The translations under genes were made by a program, and so were the position numbers. From Prevotella sp. (lineage in GTDB: Bacteria; Bacteroidota; Bacteroidia; Bacteroidales; Bacteroidaceae), in NCBI GenBank assembly GCA_017389705.1, contig JAFPEE010000089.1:1-64000 (forward strand): a stretch of 64,000 nucleotides of DNA. Direction: 5' to 3'. Below are positions 23,562 through 32,008 of the stretch, piece by piece (position 1 is the first letter of the stretch; every line of letters begins with the position of its first letter). Under the pieces are notes generated by a model. The model was given only the letters and a program-made list of their open reading frames with translations, searched no databases and was not told the origin of the DNA.

Positions 23562-24685
23562 AGCAAGCGACGATAGAGGTCAGCCACCTGGCTGGCCACG
23601 TCAGTGCCCTCAAAGCGGCGGATATACTGCTGACTGCGGGTAATACGTTCTTCACGGCCATTGGTTCCACGTAAGGTGTGACTGATGGCCGTTGCCATTC
23701 CCTCTATGTCATTCGGCGCCACGTAGTAGCAGTCTGGCCCACCAGCCTCTTCCAGGCATGAACCTGTGCAGGCTACGACAGGGAGCCCACAGCTGATGGC
23801 CTCGATGATGGGAATGCCAAAACCTTCGTAGACAGACGGGTAGACAAACGACTCAGCCAGGGCGTAGAAGGCAGGCAGATGCCGGTCGGGAACCCCATGC
23901 ACCATGACGACACGCTGGCTTAAGCCTCGCTTCTGGGCATAGTCAGCCACCACATCAGCATATTTGGTATGACGTCCCACAAGGACCAAAGATATGTCGG
24001 CAGGCAGCATGGGCAGGGCCTTGACAGCCTGGAGGATGTTTTTGCGGGCCTCGATGGATCCTACGCTGAGAATAAAGCGACGGGGCAGCTGATAATGCTT
24101 TCGGACCTCTTCCTGTAACTGTTGGCTGACCTCAGCGCTGAAGCGTGGAGCGTGGCTCTGGTAGATGACGGATATCTTGTCTTCGCCCACACCTCCCAGC
24201 TCCATGATGTCACGCTTGGTACACTCGCTGATGGCAATGATATGGTCGGCCTCCTTCAGCGTCTGACGGAACTTCCAGACATAAATCTTTGTGTCTACCC
24301 AATGGTAGAACTCTGGATGACGCAGGAAGATGAGGTCGTGGATGGTCACCACGCTACGGATGCCACTCTTCCGGATGCCTATCGGCAGCTCCCCCGTCAG
24401 CCCATGATAGAGTTGCACACCATCACGCCGCAAGTCCTCTACCATACCCGACATACGCCACCATGCAGCCCCCAAGCCCTTACGTCCTGCGAAAGAGAAA
24501 CACACATTCGGACGCTCTACGATCTGGCTACGCAGGTCGGCACGTCCCTCGTCAGGTGCATAGAGCCTTAGCTGGAGGGCCTGTTGGCGGGCCAGGTCGT
24601 TGACCAGTGTACGACCATAGCTGCCCAGTCCTGTTCCGTTACGAACAATGCGCTTGGCATCGAAACCGATGATGATATCCGTCAT
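23558..24685 (-). CDS. glycosyltransferase family 1 (GT-B), mannosyltransferase-like
   Basis: 375 residues from the ATG at 24685, which lies eight bases from a -7 box; the longer reading frame upstream crosses the promoter. Two Rossmann domains. The N-half has YHGLTGELPIGIR and VVTIHDLIFLRHPEFY; the C-half has LSVGSIEARKN, LVLVGRHTKYADV, and the donor-binding block SVYEGFGIPIIEAISCGLPVVA (E-x7-E). WbaZ/mannosyl-like GT4 members share the DLIFLRHP stretch. It uses a nucleotide-sugar at the cytoplasmic face. Neighbours are other glycan genes. Confidence 0.9.
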   Translation of the reverse strand: MTDIIIGFDAKRIVRNGTGLGSYGRTLVNDLARQQALQLRLYAPDEGRADLRSQIVERPNVCFSFAGRKGLGAAWWRMSGMVEDLRRDGVQLYHGLTGELPIGIRKSGIRSVVTIHDLIFLRHPEFYHWVDTKIYVWKFRQTLKEADHIIAISECTKRDIMELGGVGEDKISVIYQSHAPRFSAEVSQQLQEEVRKHYQLPRRFILSVGSIEARKNILQAVKALPMLPADISLVLVGRHTKYADVVADYAQKRGLSQRVVMVHGVPDRHLPAFYALAESFVYPSVYEGFGIPIIEAISCGLPVVACTGSCLEEAGGPDCYYVAPNDIEGMATAISHTLRGTNGREERITRSQQYIRRFEGTDVASQVADLYRRLL

Positions 24686-24692
24686 AACGCTA

Positions 24693-24700
24693 CAAAGGTA
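24693..24700 (-). promoter_or_regulatory. -7 box of the GT1 gene
   Basis: Minus strand TACCTTTG at 24700-24693, seven bases before the ATG at 24685. Confidence 0.75.
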
Positions 24701-24774
24701 CATAAAAAACAGAAGAAAACGACTCTTTGTGCATGAATTTTCACAAAATGCTTGCATATTACGCTGATAATTTG

Positions 24775-24782
24775 TACTTTTG
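24775..24782 (+). promoter_or_regulatory. -7 box of the polysaccharide deacetylase gene
   Basis: TACTTTTG at 24775-24782, five bases before the ATG at 24788. It rules out the longer start at 24752. Confidence 0.75.
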
Positions 24783-24787
24783 CAGAC

Positions 24788-25585
24788 ATGAAAAAACAAG
24801 CCGGAATGATTCTATTGAGTTTTGATACCGAGGAGTTCGACGTGCCTCGTGAGCATGGCGTAGACTTCTCGCTGGAAGATGGTATGAATGTTTCTATTGT
24901 GGGAACCAACCGCATTATGGACGTGCTGAAGCAGAACGGCGTGCATGCCACCTTCTTCTGTACTGGCAACTTTGCCGAGCATGCTCCTGAGGTCATGAAG
25001 CGCATCATGGACGAGGGCCATGAGGTGGCCTGCCACGGAGTAGACCACTGGCGGCCCAAGGAAACCGACTTTGCCCAGTCAAAGGAAATCGTGGAGCGTG
25101 TCACAGGCCGCACCGTCTACGGTTATCGTCAGCCTCGTATGTTTCCTGTCGTCGAGTCGGAGATCAAGCGTGTGGGCTATCGCTACAACTCCTCACTTAA
25201 TCCTGCCTTCATCCCAGGACGTTACATGCACTTGACTGAACCTCGTACATGGTTCATGAAGGACGGTGTGATGCAGATTCCTGCCTCCGTAACGCCTCTA
25301 ATCCGCTTTCCACTCTTTTGGCTGGCCCTTCACAACCTGCCCGAGAGCCTCTATCACTGGATGGTGCGTCGTGTGCTGGGCAAGGACGGTTATTTCGTCA
25401 CTTACTTTCACCCCTGGGAGTTCTATGAGCTCAAGGAGCACCCGGAGTTCAAGATGCCGTTTATCATCAGGAACCATAGCGGGCACCAGATGTGTGAGCG
25501 CCTTGACCGTCTTGTCAAGATGCTGAAGCAGCGTGGTCATGAGTTCATCACCTATAATGACTTTGTGGATAGGGTTAAAGCTTAG
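24788..25585 (+). CDS. polysaccharide deacetylase (NodB/CE4-like)
   Basis: 265 residues with no signal peptide, so it acts in the cytoplasm or on lipid-linked sugars at the inner face. NodB landmarks: ILLSFDTEEFDVP (the first Asp pair), VHATFFCTGNFAE, GHEVACHGVDHWRP (the H-x3-H metal pair appears as HGVDH) and YRQPRMFPV. Near the C-terminus, FHPWEF matches the PdaA/wbmS-like branch linked to O-antigen and capsule loci. It is followed 25 bp later by a GT2 gene, so the two may act on one lipid-linked glycan. Confidence 0.9.
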   Translation: MKKQAGMILLSFDTEEFDVPREHGVDFSLEDGMNVSIVGTNRIMDVLKQNGVHATFFCTGNFAEHAPEVMKRIMDEGHEVACHGVDHWRPKETDFAQSKEIVERVTGRTVYGYRQPRMFPVVESEIKRVGYRYNSSLNPAFIPGRYMHLTEPRTWFMKDGVMQIPASVTPLIRFPLFWLALHNLPESLYHWMVRRVLGKDGYFVTYFHPWEFYELKEHPEFKMPFIIRNHSGHQMCERLDRLVKMLKQRGHEFITYNDFVDRVKA

Positions 25586-25610
25586 TGTTTTTCATATATT
25601 TTAATGTGTC

Positions 25611-26552
25611 ATGATCAGACTCGCAACCGTTTCTCCTTGCTATAATGAAGAAGACGTCCTGCGCCACTCCGTAGAGCGTCTGACAGCCCTCTTTGAGCGT
25701 ATGATAGCCGAGGGACTGATATCCAACGACTCTATGATGGTGTTTGTCAACGATGGCAGCCGTGACCGTACCTGGCAACTTATTCGCGAGCTACATAGTG
25801 AGAATAAGTTTGTCCGTGGCATCAACCTGGCCCGCAATGTAGGCCACCAGAATGCCATCATGGCTGGCATGATGACAGCCAAGGACTGGGCCGATGCCGT
25901 CATTACCATTGATGCCGACCTTCAGGACGACATTGAGTGCATTCCCCAGATGGTGAAGCACTTTGAAGAAGGTAACGACATTGTCTATGGTGTCAAGGTG
26001 TCGCGCAAGGCTGACCCGTTCATGAAACGTATGTCAGCCCAGGCCTTCTACACCTTACAGAGTCAGATGGGGGTAGAGAGTGTCTATAACCATGCCGACT
26101 TCCGTCTGATGAGCCGTCGTGCCCTCGACATGCTCTCCACCTATAAGGAGCATAACCTCTATCTGCGTGGTCTGATACCTCAGATAGGCTTGCAGCACAC
26201 TACTGTCGACGATGTCATCAGCGAACGTTTTGCCGGCTCCTCGAAATACACGTTAGGTAAGATGCTTGGACTGGCACTCAATGGCATTACGGCCTTCAGC
26301 GTAAAACCCCTCTATGTCATCTTCAACATCGGTCTGATGTTCCTTGTCATTGCCTTCTGCATGGGCATCTATGTCGTCTATTCACTTTGTGTGGGAACTG
26401 CCGTGAAAGGTTGGGCATCACTCATGCTGTCTTTATGGCTGGTAGGTGGTTTCGTGCTGACATCGATGGGTGTCATCGGCATCTATATCGGAAAGATTTA
26501 TACCGAGGTGAAGCGCCGTCCGCTGTATCACGTGGCAGAGATTCTGGCATAA
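25611..26552 (+). CDS. GT2 glycosyltransferase, DPM1/GtrB-like, membrane-anchored
   Basis: 313 residues. The N-terminal GT-A domain shows ATVSPCYNEEDVL, VFVNDGSRDRTW and ITIDADLQDD (DxD-type metal site). Two C-terminal helices (about 235-258 and 270-292) anchor it, as in GtrB and ArnC, which transfer glucose or aminoarabinose from a nucleotide-sugar to undecaprenyl phosphate. The undecaprenyl-linked sugar would then be used by a multi-pass GT-C enzyme, and two DUF2029/GT87 proteins lie immediately downstream on the other strand. The 3' ends overlap by 25 bp with the first of these. Confidence 0.93.
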   Translation: MIRLATVSPCYNEEDVLRHSVERLTALFERMIAEGLISNDSMMVFVNDGSRDRTWQLIRELHSENKFVRGINLARNVGHQNAIMAGMMTAKDWADAVITIDADLQDDIECIPQMVKHFEEGNDIVYGVKVSRKADPFMKRMSAQAFYTLQSQMGVESVYNHADFRLMSRRALDMLSTYKEHNLYLRGLIPQIGLQHTTVDDVISERFAGSSKYTLGKMLGLALNGITAFSVKPLYVIFNIGLMFLVIAFCMGIYVVYSLCVGTAVKGWASLMLSLWLVGGFVLTSMGVIGIYIGKIYTEVKRRPLYHVAEILA

Positions 26553-27718
26553 TCTTTCTTATTCATCTCCCACATCAGGTAGAACCATACGATGGTTGTA
26601 GGCAGTGCCTTCAATGCGTAGGGGGCTATGATCTCCTTCCAGATCCATCGGGGGAAGAAGACATCGCTTGTGCATAGGGAGGTGAAGATGAAAGCGTAGA
26701 TGAGCAGTATCAGTTCCCAGCGTCCTCGTTTCCAAGGTGAGGTGGTATACCAGATGACGAAACCTGTCATCGGGGCGATATAGCCATAGCTTTCGGTACC
26801 TGTCGAGAAGAGGGTGACGAACATCGTCGCTGAGGCCAGCATGGCATAGCGGAAAGCTACATGCTTGTATTGGCTGACTCTGCGGAAGGGCGACAGGAAA
26901 AGCAGAATGCCTGGGATGATGAGCCACAGGTCGCTATACTCCGTATTGCCTGATATCTTGCGAGGGATGCCCAGAAGCGAGGTGTTGGTTGTGTTGAAAG
27001 CCTCCACCAGGTTCTGTGTGTTCTTTGCCATCAACGATTCGTACCAGCCTACATATTGTTGTACGACGAACTCAGGACTCGACAGCAGCATAGGGGCCGC
27101 GAAGAAGAGTGCCGACCATCCCAGGCAGGCCAGGAGGAACTTTTTCTTGTCTTCGATAAAGAAGAAGAAGGCAAAGCCCATGACTCCATATAGCTTGATA
27201 AAGACATTCAGCATGATGAAGAATGCAGCCCAGACAGGCTTTTTCCGCTCCACGCAGGCAAACATCAGCAAGTAGCTTGCTGCCATCGCCAGGTCGTACT
27301 GTTCCACGAAAAGAGGTGTCAGCACCTCGTGGGCACAGAACCAGAACATAAAGACCTTCTGCCAGCGTTCCAGGGGCATATAGCGTACGGCCATGTAGAA
27401 GGTTGCCACAAGGAAACACTCCCAGAGCAGCATGCCCCAAGTGTCAGGCAGCATGGCAAAAGGGGCTATGATGTAGGCAAAGACAGGACCGTAGTGGTTG
27501 CAGTCGCCCTTCAGATAGTCGTAGAACTCATATAGCGGCAACTGGTTGATTGTGTTCCAGAATACCGATTTATAGATATGGTATGTGTCATTGTCCTTAT
27601 GCCATTTCAGCAGGCCGACGATGATGGGCATCAGCGCATAGACGAACGTGATGGTACGCCAGTCGCTCCAGAAAGGCTGATGGAAGAAGGCCTTAGCCTT
27701 TGAGAGTCTTGCTTGCAT
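26528..27718 (-). CDS. DUF2029/GT87 polytopic glycosyltransferase, copy A
   Basis: 396 residues from the ATG at 27718 (another ATG is at 27730; both overlap the upstream gene's end). About nine to ten membrane helices, with the first loop NDTYHIYKSVFWNTINQLPL carrying an Asp-containing stretch typical of GT-C folds, then HYGPVFAYIIAPFAMLP. GT87 enzymes take mannose or similar from polyprenyl-phosphate sugars at the periplasmic face. Paralogous to copy B (27693-28853) along the full length. The end is convergent with, and overlaps by 25 bp, the GtrB-like gene. Confidence 0.88.
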   Translation of the reverse strand: MQARLSKAKAFFHQPFWSDWRTITFVYALMPIIVGLLKWHKDNDTYHIYKSVFWNTINQLPLYEFYDYLKGDCNHYGPVFAYIIAPFAMLPDTWGMLLWECFLVATFYMAVRYMPLERWQKVFMFWFCAHEVLTPLFVEQYDLAMAASYLLMFACVERKKPVWAAFFIMLNVFIKLYGVMGFAFFFFIEDKKKFLLACLGWSALFFAAPMLLSSPEFVVQQYVGWYESLMAKNTQNLVEAFNTTNTSLLGIPRKISGNTEYSDLWLIIPGILLFLSPFRRVSQYKHVAFRYAMLASATMFVTLFSTGTESYGYIAPMTGFVIWYTTSPWKRGRWELILLIYAFIFTSLCTSDVFFPRWIWKEIIAPYALKALPTTIVWFYLMWEMNKKDYARISAT

Positions 27719-28853
27719 AGTCCTTGACATAGATTTCGTAACACAGCTTCAGCCAGACGATGACTACAGGAAGGGCTTTCAGTCCGTAGGGTTTCATGTA
27801 TTCCTCTTTGATGAAACGAGGCACCAGGTCGGAATGGCCCATCGTGCAGAAAAAGAACACATACACCATCAGGGCCACATCCCATTTCGTGCGTTGCCAG
27901 GGTGCTGCGGTATACCAGATGGCCACACCCACAACGGCAATGATATAGGTGCTGTTCTCCGACCCTGTCGAGAATAGTACGGTAAACATCAGCACCGATG
28001 CCAGCAGCGTCTGCCGGAAGGCCTCGTTCTTATATTGCTCCAGTCTGAGATAGGGCAGTGCAAAGGCTATGAGGCCTGGGACGATGAGCCACAGGTCGCT
28101 GTAGGTGGCACAGCCCGAAATCTTGCGTACCAGTCCTAAAAGGGAGATGTTCTGTCCCGGCGAGAACATGTTGTCCGCATTCTTCCCTACCAGGCTTGCG
28201 TACCAGTCGTGGTATTGTCCTATGATGTATTCCGGACTGGAGATGAGCATGGGAACTACAAACATGACGGCAGCCCAGAAGAACAGGCTTCCTATGAGCT
28301 TGCCCTTGTGCCTGGAGAAGAAGAAAAAGGCCAGTCCCACAATGCCGTAGAGCTTCACAAAGGTACCCAGCATGATGACAAAGGCAGCCCAGAAATCTTT
28401 CTCCTTGCACATGAAGTAGTAGCTCAGCAGGATGATGGCTGTAATGGCAATGTTGAACTGCTGCATCTGTACGGCATTGAGCAACTCGTGGGCACAGAAC
28501 CAATAGATGAACACCTGCTGATACCGTGTGAACAGGTTATGCCTGATGGCTACGTAGAGCAGCAGCGTCAGCGCTATGAGCCACAGCAGCATACCCAGCC
28601 ATGTGGGGGGTATGGCAAAGGGCGCAATAACCATCGAGAATGTCGGGCCGTAGTGGTTCAGGTCGAAGTATTCGGCCGGGTAGTGTATGTAGAGCGGCAG
28701 CTGGTTCACAACGTGCCAGAACTCATACTTGAAAATCAGGAAGTTGTTCTCCCTTCCGTGCCCGAAACGATACATGCCGCTGATGGCAATCAGCATCCAC
28801 ACCCACAAAAGCGTGCGGGGGTCTGTCAGTATCGTTTTCAGTTTTTCTTTCAT
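27693..28853 (-). CDS. DUF2029/GT87 polytopic glycosyltransferase, copy B
   Basis: 386 residues, about ten membrane helices. It shares with copy A the order KYEFWHVVNQLPLY, NHYGPTFSMVIAPFA, VFIYWFCAHELL, the loop SPEYIIGQYHDWY and SLLGLVRKISGCATYSDLWL. It probably adds a second sugar of the same kind. The start of copy A lies within its 3' end (26 bp overlap), so translation is likely coupled. The lipoprotein gene 28919-29407 is upstream on the same strand with a hairpin in between. Confidence 0.88.
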   Translation of the reverse strand: MKEKLKTILTDPRTLLWVWMLIAISGMYRFGHGRENNFLIFKYEFWHVVNQLPLYIHYPAEYFDLNHYGPTFSMVIAPFAIPPTWLGMLLWLIALTLLLYVAIRHNLFTRYQQVFIYWFCAHELLNAVQMQQFNIAITAIILLSYYFMCKEKDFWAAFVIMLGTFVKLYGIVGLAFFFFSRHKGKLIGSLFFWAAVMFVVPMLISSPEYIIGQYHDWYASLVGKNADNMFSPGQNISLLGLVRKISGCATYSDLWLIVPGLIAFALPYLRLEQYKNEAFRQTLLASVLMFTVLFSTGSENSTYIIAVVGVAIWYTAAPWQRTKWDVALMVYVFFFCTMGHSDLVPRFIKEEYMKPYGLKALPVVIVWLKLCYEIYVKDYASKTLKG

Positions 28854-28868
28854 CGGATTGGATTGAAT

Positions 28869-28897
28869 AATCCCCGCTTTTTTGCCAGGCGGGGATT
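28869..28897 (-). terminator. 9-bp stem-loop between lipoprotein and GT87 genes
   Basis: AATCCCCGC (28869-28877) and GCGGGGATT (28889-28897) form a perfect stem with an 11-base loop. There is no T-run after the stem on the minus strand, so it may be a processing or partial-termination site rather than a full terminator. Confidence 0.55.
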
Positions 28898-28918
28898 AGT
28901 ATGTTTGAGGGCGATCTC

Positions 28919-29407
28919 TTAGTTGAAGTATTTACTCCATGCGATGGAGACACCTGGTTGGAAGGCGAAGTCGTACTTGTGCTGGTTGTGGTCATACATC
29001 TCACCGGCAAAGCTTGTATTTGAAACCCTGCAGTTGTTGTAGTCTATCCAGACATCCCTCCATCCTGCAGCGTAGACAATGTGCAGCTCGCCGTTGGCAA
29101 TGCTCCAGGTGAATTTGCTCTTGTCCTGGGGATCGCCAGCCATAGAGCCGCTGTCGAATTCCATCTGATAGCCTGTGCCACTCAAGGCAGTTGGCGAGGT
29201 GCCTTCGAAACGGATGGCGACAAAAGAACGCTCGTCAAGGCTTGTCCAGCCACTGCCATTCTTTTTGTAAGTGTCCATGTAACCCTGCCAGTCCTTGTTG
29301 ACAATATCTTTGTAAACTTGTTCAGGATCTTTCTCGTCTTTGCTACAGCTGACAGTCAGCAGAGCAACGGGCAGCATCATTGCTAAAATAACTAATAGTT
29401 TTTTCAT
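28919..29407 (-). CDS. lipoprotein of unknown function
   Basis: 162 residues. Lipoprotein signal peptide with lipidated Cys21 (LLTVSCSKDE). The mature part is a small beta-rich domain with many aromatic residues (DWQGYMDTYKKNGSG, SFVAIRFEG, GYQMEFDSGSM, FTWSIANGELHIVYAAGW, WIDYNNCRVS) that resembles lipocalin-like lipoproteins of Bacteroidota, which measure or bind unknown ligands. I do not assign a family. It has its own -7 box (29438-29445). Confidence 0.85.
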   Translation of the reverse strand: MKKLLVILAMMLPVALLTVSCSKDEKDPEQVYKDIVNKDWQGYMDTYKKNGSGWTSLDERSFVAIRFEGTSPTALSGTGYQMEFDSGSMAGDPQDKSKFTWSIANGELHIVYAAGWRDVWIDYNNCRVSNTSFAGEMYDHNQHKYDFAFQPGVSIAWSKYFN

Positions 29408-29437
29408 TTTTCTTCTGTCTTTTTAAAATTACGGCGC

Positions 29438-29445
29438 CAAAGTTA
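29438..29445 (-). promoter_or_regulatory. -7 box of the lipoprotein gene
   Basis: Minus strand TAACTTTG at 29445-29438, about 30 bp before the ATG at 29407. Confidence 0.65.
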
Positions 29446-29484
29446 CGAAATAAATAGGAGAAATAGAAAAGAAAACTCAAATAA

Positions 29485-29516
29485 TTTGGTTTTTCTCTCA
29501 CTTATTTGTACCTTTG
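29485..29516 (+). promoter_or_regulatory. -33/-7 promoter of the second GT2 gene, shared-spacer family
   Basis: TTTG (29485-29488), 20-bp spacer with CTCTCACTTATTTG, TACCTTTG (29509-29516), seven bases before the ATG at 29524. Nearly the same spacer as the folP promoter. Confidence 0.85.
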
Positions 29517-29523
29517 CCTCACA

Positions 29524-30288
29524 ATGGCGGAAACGAACAAAATATCGGTAGTCATTAATACCTACAATGCCGAACAGCATCTGCAGCAGGTGCTTGAGGC
29601 TGTGAAGGACTTCGACGAGGTGCTGCTGTGCGACATGGAGAGTACGGATGCTACCTTGCAGATAGCCCGCAGGTACGGTTGCCGCATCGTTACCTTTCCA
29701 AGAGGAACCTACAATATTGTGGAGCCTGCCCGTGAGTATGCCATCCATGAGGCAACCCACGACTGGGTGCTGGTGGTGGATGCCGACGAGATAGTGACTC
29801 CTGATCTGAAAAGATATCTGTACGACGTTATTCAGAAGGACGATTGTCCTGACGGTCTCTTTATTCCTCGAAAGAATTACTTCATGGGGCGCTTTATGCG
29901 TTGCCACTATCCTGACCATATCCTGCGTTTCTTCCGTAAACAGGCTACTCATTGGCCTGCCGTCATCCATTGTGTGCCGGAGGTTGACGGGCGTGTAGAG
30001 AAGATTCCTGCCGACAGAAAAGAGCTGGCCTTTGAGCACTTGGCCAACGACAGCATAGAGAACATTGTCAGCAAGACCAACCAATACACTCGCAACGAGC
30101 TGGAGCGCAAGAAGCATAAGCACTATGGACCCCTGGCCTTCTTGTGGCGGCCTTTCTTCCGCTTCTTCAAGACCTACATCCTTAAAGGGGCTGTCCTCGA
30201 CGGAATCCCAGGCTTCATCAAAGCCGTACTGGAAGGCTACTATCAGTTCATCTTCCTCGCCAAGAAGTACGAGCAGGGGAAGTCCTAA
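29524..30288 (+). CDS. GT2 glycosyltransferase, WaaE/KdtX-like
   Basis: 254 residues from the ATG at 29524 (the longer start crosses the -7 box). GT-A fold with ISVVINTYNAEQHLQQVL, DEVLLCDMESTDATLQIA and WVLVVDADEIV (DxD). The short length and the stretch RKNYFMGRFMRC are typical of WaaE/KdtX-like enzymes that decorate the inner LPS core, often with glucose; this is a family-based guess. Cytoplasmic face of the inner membrane. It converges with the GT6 gene (4-bp overlap). Confidence 0.9.
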   Translation: MAETNKISVVINTYNAEQHLQQVLEAVKDFDEVLLCDMESTDATLQIARRYGCRIVTFPRGTYNIVEPAREYAIHEATHDWVLVVDADEIVTPDLKRYLYDVIQKDDCPDGLFIPRKNYFMGRFMRCHYPDHILRFFRKQATHWPAVIHCVPEVDGRVEKIPADRKELAFEHLANDSIENIVSKTNQYTRNELERKKHKHYGPLAFLWRPFFRFFKTYILKGAVLDGIPGFIKAVLEGYYQFIFLAKKYEQGKS

Positions 30289-31043
30289 CTCACCAACCCC
30301 GTCATTCTTAGCAACTTGCGCAGCCAGGTGTTCGTATGCTCACGTCCCTTGTAGTTCCGCAACCAGCTGCGTCCTAAAACATCCTCCTTGCGGCGCAGTA
30401 TGATTTTCGCATCCTTGGGCTCGCTCCAGTTCGCTGGTTTGCCCATATTGCGGTACATCACCTTTACACGCTTGCCGAACAGGAAACCGTTCAACACCGA
30501 CTCGTCGTGCCATAAGGGCATCAGACCGTTACGCAGGTCGGTATCGACTATCTGGTCGCAGGCTTCAATAAGCTGTAGGTAGGCATCGCGCTTGCCGCCA
30601 TTCAGCGCGCCAGAGAAGTAGTACTTGGCTTCGCTCCTGGGAACATAGGCTGCTGACGCTGTACGTGACTCGAACGACATCTTCTCAGGATTGTCCTCTA
30701 TGCACAAGGCCGAGTAGTCTTCGTCAAGTGGCAGGATGTCCTGAGCCTGGACGGGCACGAGGAATTGGGCGTTGGAGTTGAAGAAGAACAGGTAGTCGTT
30801 GTCTTGCAGCCGTTCCTTGATACGACGGAACATCTTGAAGCGCATCAGCGAGTTGCAGGGCCACCCCATGTCGTCCTGATGGAACACCTCCACCCGTTCC
30901 TGAGGCTGTATCTCGTCCTTGTCGGTAAACACATAGTAGTGCTTCTCGGCCTCAGCGACGAAGTACTGTTCGCTACTCTTGTAGAATTCGGGCCAGAAAC
31001 AGGCATAGCGGCCTATCCCGATGTATAAAATTCCAATCTTCAT
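30285..31043 (-). CDS. GT6-type glycosyltransferase with NxN motif
   Basis: 252 residues. The order of GILYIGIGRYACFWPEFY, KHYYVFTD, LFFFNSNAQF (residues 85-93), YFSGALNGG and LWHDESVLN (177-185) is that of family GT6, which includes the ABO blood-group transferases and alpha-1,3-galactosyltransferase. Animal GT6 enzymes have a DxD metal site; bacterial members have NxN, here Asn89-Ser90-Asn91, and some are known to work without metal. It may build a blood-group-like alpha-1,3-linked Gal or GalNAc on a surface glycan. The sugar donor cannot be read. It lies 13 bp downstream of the LpxL-like gene, with which it is probably co-transcribed. Confidence 0.88.
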   Translation of the reverse strand: MKIGILYIGIGRYACFWPEFYKSSEQYFVAEAEKHYYVFTDKDEIQPQERVEVFHQDDMGWPCNSLMRFKMFRRIKERLQDNDYLFFFNSNAQFLVPVQAQDILPLDEDYSALCIEDNPEKMSFESRTASAAYVPRSEAKYYFSGALNGGKRDAYLQLIEACDQIVDTDLRNGLMPLWHDESVLNGFLFGKRVKVMYRNMGKPANWSEPKDAKIILRRKEDVLGRSWLRNYKGREHTNTWLRKLLRMTGLVS

Positions 31044-31056
31044 CTTGCTTGTCGTC

Positions 31057-31980
31057 TTACAGTTTACTTAGAATACGTTTGCGCTCCTGCTCGTCAGGGA
31101 AGTACTCCACAAAGTCCTTCCATTGGCGCTTCCATCGGTTGTGGCTCCACAGCCAGTATTCAGGATTGCGCTGGATGCTCTGCTCCAGCAGGCGGTAATA
31201 CTGCTCGGTGATGGAGAACTTAGGGGCCTCCTTCAGGTTGTCGCACATTTTCACCACCTTGGCCACATAGTACCCTCTGCGAGGACGCAGGATGTCAAAG
31301 TAGTAGACGGGTGTGTCCAGCAGGCGGGCTATGCGCTCAGCTCCCGTGTAGGTAGGTGTCTCGTGGTTCAGGAACCTGGGCCAGTAGTGCATGCTGCTAT
31401 AGCCAGGCACCTGGTCAGAGATATAGCCCGTCACCGAGAGGCGCCCCTCCTTCTGCCAGTTGCGCAGAATGCCAAAGGCCTCTTTCATCTCCAGCGAGTG
31501 GGCACCGAAGCGCTCGCGAGAGTAGAGGAACAGCCTGTCCAGGGCCTTGCTCTCAAGGGGGTGGTATAGCTGGGCTGCCGTACCCTTGGGGCTGATGTTC
31601 AGGGGCAGCGAGCTCACCCACTCCCAGTTGCAGTAGTGGCCAAGATATACCGTCACGCTGCGCCCCTTCTCAAACTCCTCGTTGATTTGCTCTATGCCTT
31701 CAAACTGCATGCGGCGACGCATCTCCTTCTCCGACATGGAGAACATCTTGACCGTTTCGGCTATGTAGTCACAAAACCAATGGTAAAACCCCTTTTCTAT
31801 TCTTTTCAGTTCTGCAGCCGACTTTTCAGGAAACGACGACGCGAGGTTGCTTCTCACCACCTTTGTCCGATAGCCCGCCAGCCGATAGATAATCAGATAT
31901 AGTGCATCAGACAATACATAATGGATGCGTAGCGGAAGCAACGACAACATGTACCAGCACGCAAAAACTATATAGTACAT
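31057..31980 (-). CDS. LpxL/HtrB-like lysophospholipid acyltransferase
   Basis: 307 residues from the ATG at 31980, first in frame after the -7 box (32009-32016). One N-terminal hydrophobic helix, then the acyltransferase motif LGHYCNWEWVSSL (H-x4-E). Other family stretches are VRSNLASSFPEKS, FYHWFCDYIAETVKMF and the late YWLWSHNRWKR. LpxL-type enzymes add a secondary acyl chain to lipid A at the inner face of the cytoplasmic membrane; Bacteroidota lipid A is typically penta-acylated, consistent with one such enzyme. Driven by promoter repeat locus 2. Confidence 0.92.
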   Translation of the reverse strand: MYYIVFACWYMLSLLPLRIHYVLSDALYLIIYRLAGYRTKVVRSNLASSFPEKSAAELKRIEKGFYHWFCDYIAETVKMFSMSEKEMRRRMQFEGIEQINEEFEKGRSVTVYLGHYCNWEWVSSLPLNISPKGTAAQLYHPLESKALDRLFLYSRERFGAHSLEMKEAFGILRNWQKEGRLSVTGYISDQVPGYSSMHYWPRFLNHETPTYTGAERIARLLDTPVYYFDILRPRRGYYVAKVVKMCDNLKEAPKFSITEQYYRLLEQSIQRNPEYWLWSHNRWKRQWKDFVEYFPDEQERKRILSKL

Positions 31981-32008
31981 CAAAACTCTCTGTTTAATAG
32001 TTATTTTG

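Noticed and set aside
28869..28897. Strong intrinsic terminator between the lipoprotein and GT87 genes
   Set aside because: The stem is good but no T-run follows on the transcribed strand, so it is kept only as a low-confidence site.
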